This document shows, piece after piece, positions 23,756-35,487 of a stretch of DNA of 64,000 nucleotides; position 1 is the first letter of the stretch; each line of letters opens with the position of its first letter. The notes beneath the pieces were generated by a model. It was not told the DNA's origin, did not search any database, and worked only from the letters and a program-made list of their open reading frames with translations. The position numbers and the translations under genes were made by a program. Source of the DNA: Rugalucina vietnamica (Eukaryota > Mollusca > Bivalvia > Lucinida > Lucinidae); the NCBI GenBank assembly GCA_964017185.1, contig OZ024869.1:66172315-66236314 (forward strand), in the 5' to 3' direction.

Positions 23756-24288
23756 TATGCAACTGTATGGAACGCCAAAGCTGTCTGATGGTAAGGAATA
23801 AAAACATTTGATGCATCATCGTCATTATATCCTGCTCACATTTGATTATATGTTGTATAGTGTGCATTATATGATGAGAAAAGTCCATTATATGTTGGAA
23901 CAGGTTCTTTATATTATGAAAAATTTCATTATATGATGAGTAAACATCTTTATATAATGGTAGACTTAAATTATATGATGGGTAAACATCTTTATATTAT
24001 GGTAGACTTACATTATATACTGATACAACCTCATTTTATGATGTGACAACTACATTATATTATGGGCTATTGTCTTTATATGCATCAAGTTCATTATATG
24101 GTTCGATATAACTTCATTATATGCGCAAACTTCATTTTATGCGCAAACTTCATTATATGCGCAAACTTCATTATATGATGTGACAACTACATTATATGAT
24201 GTGGACGATTTTGCGAGAAGAAGAATAACATAGACACCGTTTAGAGAGTTATTGTATACATGCCGGGACTATCGGACATACTGCTGAT

Positions 24289-24290
<2 letters not shown>

Positions 24291-24353
<63 letters not shown>

Positions 24354-24445
24354 AATGATCATGATCGATCATCACCATCATCATCATCATCGTCATGATG
24401 ATATATCATCATCAATATCGATCATCATCATCATCATGATCGAAA
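24291..24445 (+). repeat. TATC microsatellite and ATC repeats, left foldback arm
   Basis: About fifteen TATC copies, followed by ATCATC-rich sequence. Inverted counterparts lie at 26820-26975. Confidence 0.95.
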
Positions 24446-24639
24446 GTAGTATAGAGGGTGGATTTTTAATCTACTTTCCTGGTCGCCTGGTGTTGTTCGA
24501 TTGTTCAAGATGGCGGCCTCCATTGCGCAATATTTCGTAAGATCCACGAATCATTCTATTTCCGTTTCCGTGCCACTTTCGATATCTGATCCGGTTTCTT
24601 ATTGGCATTTTAAGAACGGCTAGCGTCATCCTGGCCACC

Positions 24640-25480
24640 ACTAGCAGACTTCCAGGATACCGATGCCATTTAGATTAAGCTTAGATTTCGACTCCCAATA
24701 TCCTCCCGAGTCGAAAGCGTCGGTCTGCGACACTACCAGACCACTCGCAGACTTCCAGGATACCGGTGCCAATTAGTTTAAGCTTAGATTTCGACCCCAA
24801 AGACCCTCCCGAGTCGAAAGCGTCGGTCTGCGACACTGTCAGATCACTCGCAGACTTCCAGGATACCGGTGCCAATTAGTTTAAGCATATATTTCGACTA
24901 CCAAGACCCTCCCGAAACGAAAGCGTCGGTCTGCGACATTACCAGACCACTCGCAGACTTCCAGGATACCGGTGCCAATAAGCTTAAGCTTAGATTTCGA
25001 CCCCCAATACCCTCCCGAGTCGAAAGCGTCGGTCTGCGACACTATCAGACCACTCGCAGACTTCCAGGATACCGGTGCCAATTAGTTTAAGCATATATTA
25101 CGACTCCCAAGACCCTCCCGAGTCGAAAGCGTCGGTCTGCGACACTACCAGACCACTCGCAGACTTCCAGGATACCGGTGCCAATTAGTTTAAGCTTTGA
25201 TGTCGACCCCAAAGACCCTCCCAAGTCGAAAGCGTCGGTCTGCGACACTATCAGACCACTCCCAGACTTCCAGGATACCGGTGTCAATGAGTTTTAGCAT
25301 ATATTTTGACTCCCAAAATCCTTCCAAGTCGATATAGTCGGTCTGCAACACTACCAGATCACTCACAGACTTCCGGGATTCCGGTGCCAATAAGTTAAAG
25401 CTTAGATTTCGACTCTCAAGACCATCCCGAATCGAAAGCGTCGGTTCGGTCTACGACAATATCAGACCACTCGCAGGAGT
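24640..25480 (+). repeat. 103-bp tandem array, left arm
   Basis: CTTCCAGGATACCG recurs at about 24651, 24754, 24856, 24958, 25061, 25164, 25267 and (mutated) 25370, a period of about 103 bp. Each unit includes GAGTCGAAAGCGTCGGTCTG and CACTCGCAGA. Since 103 is not a multiple of three, the many 64-77-codon ORFs are shadows of the array. Confidence 0.95.
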
Positions 25481-25699
25481 TTATGGAGCTATTTTATCTT
25501 CATGCCTCCCAAATTTCCTCATTCTAACTCCTCGCACCCTACAAAATGGCTATTTGATACTTTTCGGTGACTGTCATACTCAGCGAAAACCTCACCCCTA
25601 CCCCCGTATATTATATGGTTTATGCGCAGTTGTGTGCTACGTACATTGGATATAGGTGTATTTGGACGAACGATAGTCAAGGTTTGGTAGCAACAGTTG

Positions 25700-26600
25700 T
25701 GTCACCGGATTCCTGGAAGTATGCGAGTAGTCAAAACTTGTCGCAGACAATTCAAATGGTCTTATAGGGTCTAACAAGGTCAAATCAGATTTTAACTCTA
25801 TTGACACCGGAATCCTGGAAGTCTGCGAGTAGTCAAAACGTTTCGCAGACCGTCTCAAATGGTCTTATAGGATCTCAGAATGTCAAATCATGCTTTTACC
25901 CTATTGGCACCGGAATCCTGTTATATGGTTTGAGGTCAAATCAGGCTTTTACTCTTTTGGCACTGGACTCCTGGAAGTCTGCAAGTGGTCTGATATTGTC
26001 GCAAACCGACGCTTTTGATTCGGGATGGTCTTGATAGTCGAAATCTAAGCTTTAACTTATTGGCACCGGAATCCTGGAAGTCTGCGAGTGGTCTGGTAGT
26101 GTCGCAGACCGACGCTTTCGACTCGGGAGGGTCTTGTGAGTCAAAATATATGCTTAAACTAATTGGCACCGGTATCCTGGAAGTCTGCGAGTGGTCTGAT
26201 AGTGTCGCAGACCGACGCTTTCGACTCGGGAGGGTTATGGGAGTCGAAATATATGCTTAAACTAATTGGCACCGGTATCCTGGAAGTCTGCGAGTGGTCT
26301 GATAAACTCGCAGACCGACGCTTTCGACTCGGGAGGGTTATGGGAGTCGTAATCTAAGCTGAAATTAATTGGTACCGGTATCCTGGAAGTCTGCGAGTGG
26401 TCTGGTAGTGTCGCAGACCGACGCTTTCGACTCGGGAGGGTATTGGGAGTCGAAATATATGCTTAAACTAATTGGCACCGGTATCCTGGAAGTCTGCGAG
26501 TGGTCTGGTAGTGTCGCAGACCGACGCTTTCGACTCGGGAGGATATTGGGAGTCGAAATCTAAGCTTAATCTAAATGGCATCGGTATCCTGGAAGTCTGC
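25700..26600 (-). repeat. 103-bp tandem array, right arm
   Basis: The same unit in reverse orientation, with TCCTGGAAGTCTGCGAG at about 25710, 25813, 25970, 26072, 26175, 26277, 26380, 26483 and 26586. The unit near 25915 is truncated. Outer units are more alike than inner ones. Confidence 0.95.
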
Positions 26601-26819
26601 TAGTGGTGGCCAGGATGACGCTAGCCGTTCTTAAAATGCCAATAAGAAACCGGATCAGATATCGAAAGTGGCACGGAAACGGAAATAGAATGATTCGTGG
26701 ATCTTACGAAATATTGCGCAATGGAGGCCGCCATCTTGAACAATCGAACAACACCAGGCGACCAGGAAAGTAGATTAAAAATCCACCCTCTATACTACTT
26801 TCGATCATGATGATGATGA

Positions 26820-26852
26820 TGATCGATATTGATGATGATATATCATCATGAC

Positions 26853-26883
<31 letters not shown>

Positions 26884-26888
26884 GTGAT

Positions 26889-26974
<86 letters not shown>

Positions 26975-26975
26975 A
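26820..26975 (-). repeat. GATG repeats and GATA microsatellite, right foldback arm
   Basis: About twenty GATA copies preceded by ATGATG runs. This tract is longer than its left-arm counterpart, so the microsatellites have diverged in length. Confidence 0.95.
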
Positions 26976-27475
26976 TCAGCAGTATGTCCGGTAGTCCCGG
27001 CATGTATACAATAACTCTCTAAACGGTGTCAATGTAATTCTTCTTCTCGCAAAATCGTCCACATCATATAATGTAGTTGTCACATCATATAATGAAGTTT
27101 GCGCATATAATGAAGTTATCAAACCATATAATGAACTTGATGCATACATGTATAAAGACAATAGCCCATAATATAATGTAGTTGTCACATCATATAATGA
27201 GGTTGTATCATCATATAATGTAAGTATACCATAATATAAAGATGTTTACCCATCATATAATGTAAGTCTACCATAATATAAAGATGTTTACTCAACATTA
27301 GTAATGAAAATTTTCATAATATAAAGAACCTGGTCCAACATATAATGGACTTTTTTATCATATAATGCACACTATACAACATATAATCAAATGTGAGCAG
27401 AATATAATGACGATGATGCATCAAATGTTTTTATTCCTTACCATGAGAAAACTTTGGCGTTCCATACAACTGCCA

Positions 27476-27985
27476 TCACTCTTTGGCGGCATGTGGTTCA
27501 TATCGGTTGGAATAGGAACATGTGATTGTATCAGTTCTAATCGCAGAAATCACATGACTATCCCAAGCACACACAGACTGATCATCACGATCATGATTAG
27601 AATACCGATGAGATTACAATATGATACAATGCATACCGAATCGATACTGAAATTTCTGTCTGAAACAAAATCTCTTAATTAACCAACTAAGTATTTTTTT
27701 TTTCTTTTGCCTTTTTGGTCTTCTCTACTTAGTATGAATCTAAATCAACAAAGAAATCACTAGAATGCGAGTTCACACGTTTATCACACAAAGTGTGTGT
27801 CATTAGATTTTTTAAAAAAAATCAACTTGAAACATAACTTGGGTTATTCGGGACATATTATTATAAAAGATATTCAGAAAGAACGCCACATATTATGTTA
27901 ATGCAATGCGACGCTGTCCGTGATCGTTTGCGTGCATGTGCGTTGCTGATACATAACGAAATATTGCCAATACAATATACAGAAA
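27476..27985. other. Spacer, no gene seen
   Basis: AT-rich; no recognised element. The ORF entering from the foldback end is a repeat translation. Confidence 0.4.
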
Positions 27986-28325
27986 GGTACGAGTAGGCAA
28001 AGATCAGGAAAAGGCGCAATCAGAAAAAGATTCCCACTCCAAAAACCGAGGTGGGAAAAAACCAAACTAACAATCAGGTACTTATACCATGAAAACATTT
28101 CGTAAGCCGAATGAGCAGCTATTTTCCCAATAGGTGGCCACTCAGTTACCTTAACTTAACTAAAAATATGAAAACATACATAAGGCGCCAACAGCACAAA
28201 AATATTTTAAACACCAAGACATAAAACAAAAAGAACCACCACAGAAGTATCGACTTGGAACGATCAGTAACACAAAGTTACTGGCGGGTTTAGATCGATT
28301 TTACATGGCCATAACCTCACCCTCA
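27983..28325 (-). mobile_element. 5'-truncated retroelement copy 4 (3' UTR only)
   Basis: Matches the last ~340 bp of the RT element family on the minus strand, from GAGGGTGAGGTTATGGCCAT to GCCTACTCGTACCTTT. Loss of the 5' part is consistent with target-primed reverse transcription. Confidence 0.8.
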
Positions 28326-28361
28326 GAGTTGTTTTTCTAACCGTGACACATGAAACATTCA

Positions 28362-28546
28362 ATTGAAGAAATTTTATATCTTTAAATTTTTGCTCAAAAC
28401 ATTGATTGTGGGTACACGTTAGAACCCCATAATCTATGTTTTGGGTCACAAATAAGGATAATTGTTTACTCCAGTTTACTCCAGTTTCTCTATATAAAAG
28501 TGAGGTATAAGGGGTATACATTAAACGGACATGTTATCGTGATGTA
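28362..28546. mobile_element. Hairpin MITE family A, copy 2
   Basis: Contains GATTGTGGGTACACGTTAGAACC with a collapsed second arm (ATAATCTATGTTTTGGG), and ends in ACGGACATGTTATCGTGATG. Confidence 0.7.
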
Positions 28547-28599
28547 AGAAATACATCTCAGTTTGAGTTCTGTCTTGGTTTTAGACCATTTATTTCTCT

Positions 28600-29165
28600 G
28601 ACAGGGTAAACAGTGCGTTTGGAGCACAGTGGACTTGCCAAGAAGCGTACGTCCAAGGAACCCCCCAAAATGACCTTCTTTTAACCTCCAGGTATGGACC
28701 GAGGGATCCGACGCCATGAAATTTAAGCCAATCATGTAAGGTACCAACAGCCCACCAATGGATGTTGCCTTAAAATCGGTTGTTTATGTATAGATTTCTA
28801 TCAAACTTTAACACAGAACTGTCATATTGATGAAGTTCTATAATTTAAGCAGCAAGGACTCGGATTTCCGATGAAATGAAATAAAGCCCAATCCTTCTGG
28901 GCATCATTTTTGAAGGTATTCTAGATTTTAATCTCTAGCCCCACCCAAGGCATGGACCCTGGGGCCTCATGCCATGGAATGAAAGCCAACCCTACTGGTT
29001 ACCTATGGTCACAGTATGAATGCTTTCTGGTCAGCGGCTGTAAAGTTATGGACTTATGGACGCAAGTGTGACGCGCACGGATACGCAAGGGAACGCGCAC
29101 GGAAACGCGGACGACCGAGGTGACTACAATAGCTTAATGCACTTCGTTCAGTCGAGCTAAAAGAT
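28600..29165 (+). repeat. Mollusc mosaic repeat member
   Basis: Repeats of the type CATGGACCCTGGGGCCTCATGCCATGGAATGAAAGCCAA (two diverged copies, about 28690 and 28945), then a CGCGCACGGA-rich tract and a TCGAGCTAAAAG end. Confidence 0.55.
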
Positions 29166-29197
29166 TAATAAGACGCTTGAATGACAGTATTGTGGCT

Positions 29198-29412
29198 TAT
29201 AGTCCGGTTTTGACCCCTGAGCCATGACCTCTAGGATGAATCCACTGTAATCGGTAAAGCGCATAAAAAGTTAGGTATTTACAAAAGTAGTCAGCTACCT
29301 TTGTAATAGAGCATCGCAAAAACATATATTTATCTTTCCGCAAATGAATGCAGGCATGGCGCAGTGGATGTGATACTAGAGGTTATGGCTCAGGGGTCAA
29401 AACCGGACTATA
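29198..29412. repeat. Inverted pair of tRNA-like SINE heads
   Basis: TATAGTCCGGTTTTGACCCC (29198 on) and its inverse ending 29412 are head-to-head copies of one sequence. The plus copy (29350-29412) has an A-box-like GGCGCAGTGG and a B-box-like GGTCAAAACC, as in tRNA-derived SINEs. About 100 bp of unrelated sequence separates them. Confidence 0.65.
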
Positions 29413-29796
29413 GTAGTATTTCATTTTACTGGAAAGCAATTGTGTATAGTTTTCGTGCAGAGAACTTTATATGGTGGTTTGCAATAATTCGCGATTTTCT
29501 GCTAAAAATCATAATTTACCCCAAACTTGAACTCCGGATAACATCTATTAAATCATTTTTACAAACATTTGAAGTTCCAAAAAAAAGTTGCGACGCCTCA
29601 TCTTCGCCTAAAAATTGCCGAGATATTTCTTAAAATATACCCCTTTCAGTTATTAGCTTCATTGGAACTCCATACAAGTGCAATATCATACAAAATGAAA
29701 AGCCCGAATAATGATGTATATAATTAATATAATACCATTGTACTGGAAAGCGATTGTATAATTTTCTTACAGAAAACTATTTACGGCGAATTTCAT

Positions 29797-29827
<31 letters not shown>

Positions 29828-30433
29828 TTTCCCTAAAACTGAAAAAAAATGTCTCGATGAAAACCACATTGAGAACTAAGAACACAATATTGGCAATATT
29901 GATAAGAAAATACCTGCGGGGCATAGGTATGGTATTTTGAGGCAAAGAAAAATTTCAGAAATTCGCAATATTATTCTCAAGACTGATTTCTTCACTTAAA
30001 CATCGAATGTCTCGTGACTGTCGTACCAATGAAAATGAAACTAAAGCAACATTCGTGGGAACGTCGTGAGACACTCTCACGAATGTCTCGTGCCTGTCGT
30101 ACGACAGTCGCGCGACAGTTGCGAGATATATTTTCAAAATAAAACCAAAATTCGCGAATTTGTCGCATAAATGCCCATTCAATGAGACGGCAACGTGAAA
30201 GTAGTGTTTATATCGTTTATCTTTGGCGCGGAACAGTCGCAAACAAGTCTCCATTTCTTGCATTCCAGTGAGAAAGGGGCTTAAAAAGCGACTAATCTTG
30301 GATTTTTTCCTCTAGTATCGATACAAGTTAATCATTCTTAAGTGTAGTCTTGTCGCTCATAATAATATTATTATTTGCCGTGCGCAGTGCTGTCTTGTGT
30401 CCTGGTGCTGTGTTTGCCATAGTTTTCAATATA
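29413..30433. other. Spacer, no supported gene
   Basis: Has a poly-A run at about 29797-29821. A 102-codon minus-strand ORF at 29955-30263 repeats GTCTCGTG words and has no recognised domain. Confidence 0.35.
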
Positions 30434-31478
30434 CACTGAAAAAAAGTTATAAGAGGCCACCTCATATTTTTTCTTCTAGTTCAGAAAGTAAATTACGATC
30501 AATTAAAATTCACGATCAAATTAATAAACCAATGTCTAACAGTGGCTCTGAGAGTGTCTGCATTCCAAAATGCGTGATATGTCTCACGCAGTCGAAGCAT
30601 GAGTAAAGGTACCATCTTTTCGAAAATCACACTTTAGTATCATCAAATTAAATGTCATATTATGACGTTGTGTTTTTACATTTTAATTCATTTGAAAGTG
30701 CTACTGACTACCATGATGCAAGATAAAATTAAGTCAGATGTGTTGCTGGAATAAGAATCTTCGTTTCTGTTTTGTACATGCAAGAAGACAGCAACATGAA
30801 TAACATGAATTCAGCTTTTTGTATGCAATTTGCATACAAACTTTGTTCATCTCTGGTTGCATTATTATCAGCAGTATGGAATTGAAATTTTCAGCGAGTA
30901 TTAAGGTATAATACTAGACTCTGATAAACTTTGAAAATTTAAAAAATCGTCCATAAATTTCGTTATTTTGTTCGATAAAAATTGGAATTGAAACCGGAAG
31001 TGTGCATCAGCCGTGACCTGTTTGTCCTCGAAAGTAGTCTAAAATAGCTCACTCGGATTATATCTCTCATTTCAAGGCTTCATCAAGTGAATTTAATAGC
31101 GATTAACATGTTTAAGAGGCACATTGATGAATTTTTCAAAAAATCTCAATATTAGCGATTTTTAAAAATGCGCATAAAGTCTACCAGAAGAGAAAATTCG
31201 AATGTTTGATGTTTTTCCAAGCCGGAATGGCCCCTTTGATGACACCCGCTCATAATTTCAATTAATGTTGTGCTTTACCAATTTTTTTATTCAAAAACAT
31301 TGATTTTTGCATTTTTACTCCAAAATCGCGTTAAGTGTTAGAACATTATTTCTGAACACTTTGGAACTTTACTTACTTGTAAGACACGTCTTTAGACTAA
31401 AAATCGTGCAATTTTGAACATGGCTTAGTTACAAAAAAATGAGTTTTAAAAGTGGCCTCTTATAACTTTTTTTCAGTG
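30434..31478. mobile_element. 1045-bp DNA element with TA target duplication
   Basis: Ends form a 27-bp inverted repeat beginning CACTGAAAAAAAGTTATAAG, perfect on both sides, each flanked by TA (30432-30433 and 31479-31480). CACTG ends with TA duplications fit the Tc1/mariner superfamily. The interior is AT-rich and has no transposase ORF, so it is non-autonomous. The interior ORF at 30397-30606 straddles the boundary and is not a gene. Confidence 0.85.
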
Positions 31479-31494
31479 TAATAGAAAATGAGTC

Positions 31495-31728
31495 TGAGCG
31501 TGAAGTAAATCAACAATTTTGGTTCCAACCAGGTCCGACACAAACCAGGCAGTACAATCACAGAAGATGGTTAGAAGCTTGAAATTTCAGATTTAAGAAG
31601 GAGAGGAATTGTACTATTCATGTAGCGAAAACAAAGGCGCTGATCAGCAGTTACTGCGAAGCTGATCTGCGCCTTTGTTTTCTTATATGCAGATTGTTGG
31701 ATTTCCCATGCGGTGGCTCAAATGATAT
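31495..31728 (+). mobile_element. Hairpin family B, copy 4
   Basis: Body with CCGACACAAACCAGGCAGTA, then AAAGGCGCTGATCAGCAGTTACTGCGAAGCTGATCTGCGCCTTTG and an end reading CCATGCGGTGGCTC. Confidence 0.75.
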
Positions 31729-32146
31729 CAGCACAAGATTAAAGATATAAATCCGCATTGATATATAACATTGATATATAACAGATGGACTGAATATGAT
31801 TAATATTTGCTTTCTTCTTGCAAAATCATGCAGTGCTGTAGAGAATGGGAGGTTATACTAGTGAAATATAAACTTACATTTGTTCTGATATGCATCGGTT
31901 GCATGGGTAGGCTTTTCATTCTTCTTAACACTTTTTTACGAATTTTTATAAGCTCTTATCTTTTCATCTAAAATAGGTTACGTGTATTGTAATATATTTC
32001 AAAGATGTACTCATCTGAACCCACTTATAAATTACTCGTGAAGCTTAGTTTATCGTGAAGAGAGAACAAGTTTATATAAATGTCAATGCATTGAATTGTG
32101 ACAACATACAGGAAATTCCCAAAATCTAATGTCGGCTTATATCTTA

Positions 32147-32347
32147 AGTGCCGGTCCCACTGAATCGTAAGCAAGCGTCTTATCATAAGTTTATTGATAA
32201 GACTGCGTATGCAAAATTTGTAAAATTTTCCAACGTGTTTCTGCTTTCTTAATTTGCACATCGGGGTCAAAGAAATGACCCCTAAATAAATATTAAGACA
32301 ATCGTAAGGCAATCTTAAGCGATCTTAAGCGCAGTGGGACTGGGACT
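32147..32347. mobile_element. 201-bp Harbinger-like MITE
   Basis: Ends AGTGCCGGTCCCACTG and CAGTGGGACTGGGACT are an imperfect inverted repeat flanked by TTA (32144-32146 and 32348-32350). A TWA 3-bp duplication is characteristic of PIF/Harbinger. Confidence 0.7.
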
Positions 32348-32416
32348 TTAGGGCTAAATAAATGTGTATATTGTCGGAAGATTTAGGCTGTTCCCTTTGG
32401 CAAATCAAAACAAACA

Positions 32417-32635
32417 TTCATGAGCCTTCGCACGAGAAACCAAAATTTTTGGTTTCTGACCACGTGCGACACCAACCGGCCTGTACAGTCACAGAAGTAG
32501 GTTAGAAGCTTGAAATCTCGGATTTAGGAAGAAGAGGGATTACTGCAGTTACTGCACAGCTGATCTGCGCCTTCGTTTTCGCATATTTTATAATTAAACA
32601 AATTGTTGGTTTTCTGGTGCAGCGGCTCACATGTG
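32417..32635 (+). mobile_element. Hairpin family B, copy 5
   Basis: Begins GAGCCTTCGCACGAGAAACC, includes GCGACACCAACCGGCCTGTA and a shortened hairpin (GCTGATCTGCGCCTTCGTTTTCG), and ends GTGCAGCGGCTCACAT. Confidence 0.7.
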
Positions 32636-33042
32636 AGATTTCTCGTGAAACTTCAAATTAATGACCAAGGTTACATAACCCAGATGACCACATTGTGGTA
32701 TGAACATTAAAATTTTTCCTCTCCAGGACCTGATAACTTATGTTACTGTAAATGTAACTTGACATGTAAAGTTTCCATGAGGAATATAAAGCTTTTGAAC
32801 CGGCTGTTTTGTATAAATTATAAATAATGATAAAAGTTATGAGGGAAAATACCATATTTTTTTCAAACGATTTCCAGTATACTCGAATCCTATGTCGAAC
32901 CATTGAAATACAAAGTATACAGCAAAAACGTTAAAAGTGACTAATAATAATATTTTGACAAAATGTAGATATCCATGATTATTTGGATAAATAATTGAAT
33001 AAAAATGACTCTACTGTTAATAAGGCAGTTTAACTCTGAGTT

Positions 33043-33222
33043 GAGCCATGTTATGAGAAAACTAACAAAGTGGTTTCCGAACAGGTCCGACACAAACCAA
33101 GCACAGAAGATGGTTAGAAGCTGAAAATTTCGGATTAAGAAAGAAGAGGAACAGTTACTAGAGCTGATCTGCGCCTTTGGTTTCGATTATACAGATTGTT
33201 GGTTTTCTCATGAGGCGGCCAA
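33043..33222 (+). mobile_element. Hairpin family B, copy 6
   Basis: Contains TCCGACACAAACCAAGCACAG, GAGCTGATCTGCGCCTTTGG and the TCTCATGAGGCGGCC end. The hairpin is partly deleted. Confidence 0.65.
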
Positions 33223-33459
33223 ATTTTTGTGCTTTTATCTTTCAGGGTTCATGGTATGGACACTTCAAGTTTATAATAACTTAAAGGAAACTGGCGAGGA
33301 CGGAAGCGTTGCCGATACGGTAACTTGATGTTTGGATATATTTTTTGTATGACAGTGCGTATACGATACAAAATAAATATACTGCATTACGAAAACAAAG
33401 CTATGTAATCTACAGAGATTTTAAAGCTGCAATATTAAAAACAAATCATTACATGTTTT

Positions 33460-33653
33460 TGGGTGTTGTTCTTATTTTTGCTCTTAACATAAATCGTGGG
33501 TACACGTTAGAACCGTCTCGCCGATGCGGTTCTAACTGTTACCCACAATTTATGTTTTGAAGCAAAAAAATATGAAAAATGGGTATAACATTGTACGTAC
33601 TATATAAAAGTGGGTTATAAGGGGTACATATTACACAAACATGTTTTCCTGAT
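33460..33653. mobile_element. Hairpin MITE family A, copy 3
   Basis: Central palindrome ATCGTGGGTACACGTTAGAA / GGTTCTAACTGTTACCCACA, followed by TATAAAAGTGGGTTATAAGG and an ACATGTTTTCCTGATG end. Confidence 0.75.
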
Positions 33654-33864
33654 GGTGTACACTCATTTTTTTTTTACACTACAAGCTTTTGAAGAAGGGA
33701 CGCACCAGCTGGGGCTCGTTTCACGAAGCGTTTTACGACATGTCTTATCCTAAGACAGAACTTATAACTAATTTTGAAATAAATATGCCGCATATCTTAT
33801 GATTAAGCTTATTTAATAGTAAACTAAAAAATGGCGGCCATGTTTATGTGAGGGCACAAACAAT

Positions 33865-33942
33865 AAAATATTACCTATACTGGATTCGAACTCGGATCGC
33901 CTGGACAGAAGACAATATCGCTACCAAATGAGCCACCGAGTC
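33865..33942 (-). repeat. tRNA-like SINE head
   Basis: On the minus strand, TGGCTCATTTGG matches an A box and GAGTTCGAATCC matches a B box, at tRNA-like spacing. It does not fold as a full functional tRNA that I can defend. Confidence 0.6.
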
Positions 33943-34158
33943 ATTATTTCTCTTCAATGATTCTCTTCAATGATTCCGTATTAATAAAGGTCAATAGAAT
34001 ATATTTTATTTTTAGTTTATTTGATTGGTTGATTGCTATGGTCAACAACTATGGTCATGTCGACACGTTGTCTTCATTTCAAGGGACGTTTATACAAAAT
34101 TAGGATGTCAAGGCATCCAAAACGTGCTTCAAATAAACTGAGCCAAACTTATAACGCA

Positions 34159-34315
34159 GAAGCCTCCGTGGCGCAGTGGTTAAGCCACTTGCCTTGTAAA
34201 CCAGGGGTCGCAGGTTCTATCCCGGGCTTCTCCAGTCCTTCGGAATGAGACTATAAACCGAGGTCCCATTCTCCATATGACCTTAGCTGTTGGTGGGACG
34301 TTAAACAATCAAACA
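34159..34315 (+). mobile_element. Full-length tRNA-derived SINE with 14-bp target duplication
   Basis: The head GCCTCCGTGGCGCAGTGGTT carries an A box and GGTTCTATCC a B box, with a TTGTAAA anticodon-loop-like segment. The tail ends GTTAAACAATCAAACA. AAACTTATAACGCA flanks both sides (34145-34158 and 34316-34329), a perfect 14-bp duplication produced by target-primed integration. Recent insertion. Confidence 0.9.
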
Positions 34316-35487
34316 AAACTTATAACGCAACATCGGTTTATTTGTTATGTTATACAAATAAACTTTGTTTCCACTGAATTAGATTGCCGGGCGATTGACA
34401 CAGGTTGTAACATTCTCTGTTATGCGTCTCAAGAAATTAATCATTTTTCACGATCCATAAAGAAGCCATTTGTGTTGAAACTGACTTCCAGAATTTCTCA
34501 GGAGGCGCATGCCACCAAAATAATCGTTTTTACCAACCCCATTCGAACCCAAAGGTCCATACTCTGAAAACCAAAAACGTTTGTACCCAATTTATTCGTA
34601 TGCAATTGCTGACCAGCATGTGTATGGTAGACTGTCGTACATTTCATTGAAATGCGAAAATCCGCCATAATCGTGTTGCGCTGTGTTTGGCTCAGTATAT
34701 AGCTACCAAAGTAAGGATGGATGGTTTGACTTGAACCACGTTTTCTAGGCAGGCTCAGACCTAAACGGTGCACCAGTATAGTCTATAGCCTAATCAGATG
34801 GCAAGTCAGTAGCGTATAAGCTTTGCTTGGAGGTACAAGCAATCCATCTATTATTTCTCACGGCCCCAATGGGCCCAATTTGTATTTCAACTGCAAAAAT
34901 CACTAACTGTATACATAATTGCGAGTATAACTAGGCCTAAACTCAATATGACTAAATTTCCCCAAATCGGAACAGGGCTTTGTAGGCCTCCCGATGCATC
35001 AGGTGTATCATACTGTGTATATTATATAAGGCCAACACAGTGGCTAACGAGCTTTGGTTTCGGTTTGCAGGCGAAATAGTCTAAAGCATTACAATGAAAT
35101 AGTTGGGCATCTAAGTGCATGTATTTATATTAAAACAGAAAGAAAAAGAAAAGAAAAAAGAGAAAAAAAATGGATTCCATCTCGGATCGCCTGGTTCATA
35201 TTATGGCAAAAATACTTATTCGATTACTTGCATAAATCCACTGTGCTGTCACCAATATTGAATCAGTTCCATAATTTAACATACTTGAAACTATCTGTTT
35301 AGTGTATTTGACCTTGGAATGAGACGGATCTTAAAAGCAAGTCACAACCTCAAACATAAGACATGTCTTACCGATAAGATAGATCATAAGTCACTTCTAA
35401 GATCAGTCTTGATCATAAGATAAGATATGTCCTAAGAGAGCTTCGTGAAACGAGCTACAGGCGTATAATAATATATCATTATACACA

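Larger units (their letters stand above)
23756..27475. mobile_element. 3.7-kb foldback element (near-perfect giant palindrome)
   Basis: The left arm (to about 25480) is the inverse of the right arm (from about 25700). From the outside in, the arms carry: AACTGTATGGAACGCCAAAG ends; spaced ATTATATGATG words (23870-24200, inverse at 27060-27400); a TATC/GATA microsatellite; ATC repeats; a unique block with CAAGATGGCGGCCTCCATTG; then 103-bp tandem repeats, about eight on the left and nine to ten on the right. The central 200 bp or so is unique. No transposase is present. The unique arm blocks look nearly identical, suggesting recent origin or gene conversion. Confidence 0.85.
33711..35459. mobile_element. 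Composite TIR element, 1.75 kb, with nested SINE
   Basis: The left end GGCTCGTTTCACGAAGCG...ACGACATGTCTTATCCTAAG mirrors the right end TAAGATATGTCCTAAGAGAGCTTCGTGAAACGAGCTACA. The right end lies about 28 bp before the sulfotransferase start. The interior has a tRNA-like segment at 33865-33942 and the SINE at 34159-34315. No transposase is seen. A target duplication is not clear. Confidence 0.65.

Noticed and set aside
24640..25480. CRISPR-like array of regularly spaced repeats
   Set aside because: Units are head-to-tail 103-bp tandem repeats without unique spacers, inside a eukaryotic palindrome.
24640..26600. Many 64-77-codon ORFs with repeating peptide SWKSASGLVVSQTDAFDSGG
   Set aside because: They are translations of the 103-bp tandem repeat in shifting frames on both strands; the unit is not a multiple of three.
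34162..34232. Functional tRNA gene
   Set aside because: A and B boxes are present but acceptor pairing is poor, and the segment is the head of a SINE with its own target duplication.
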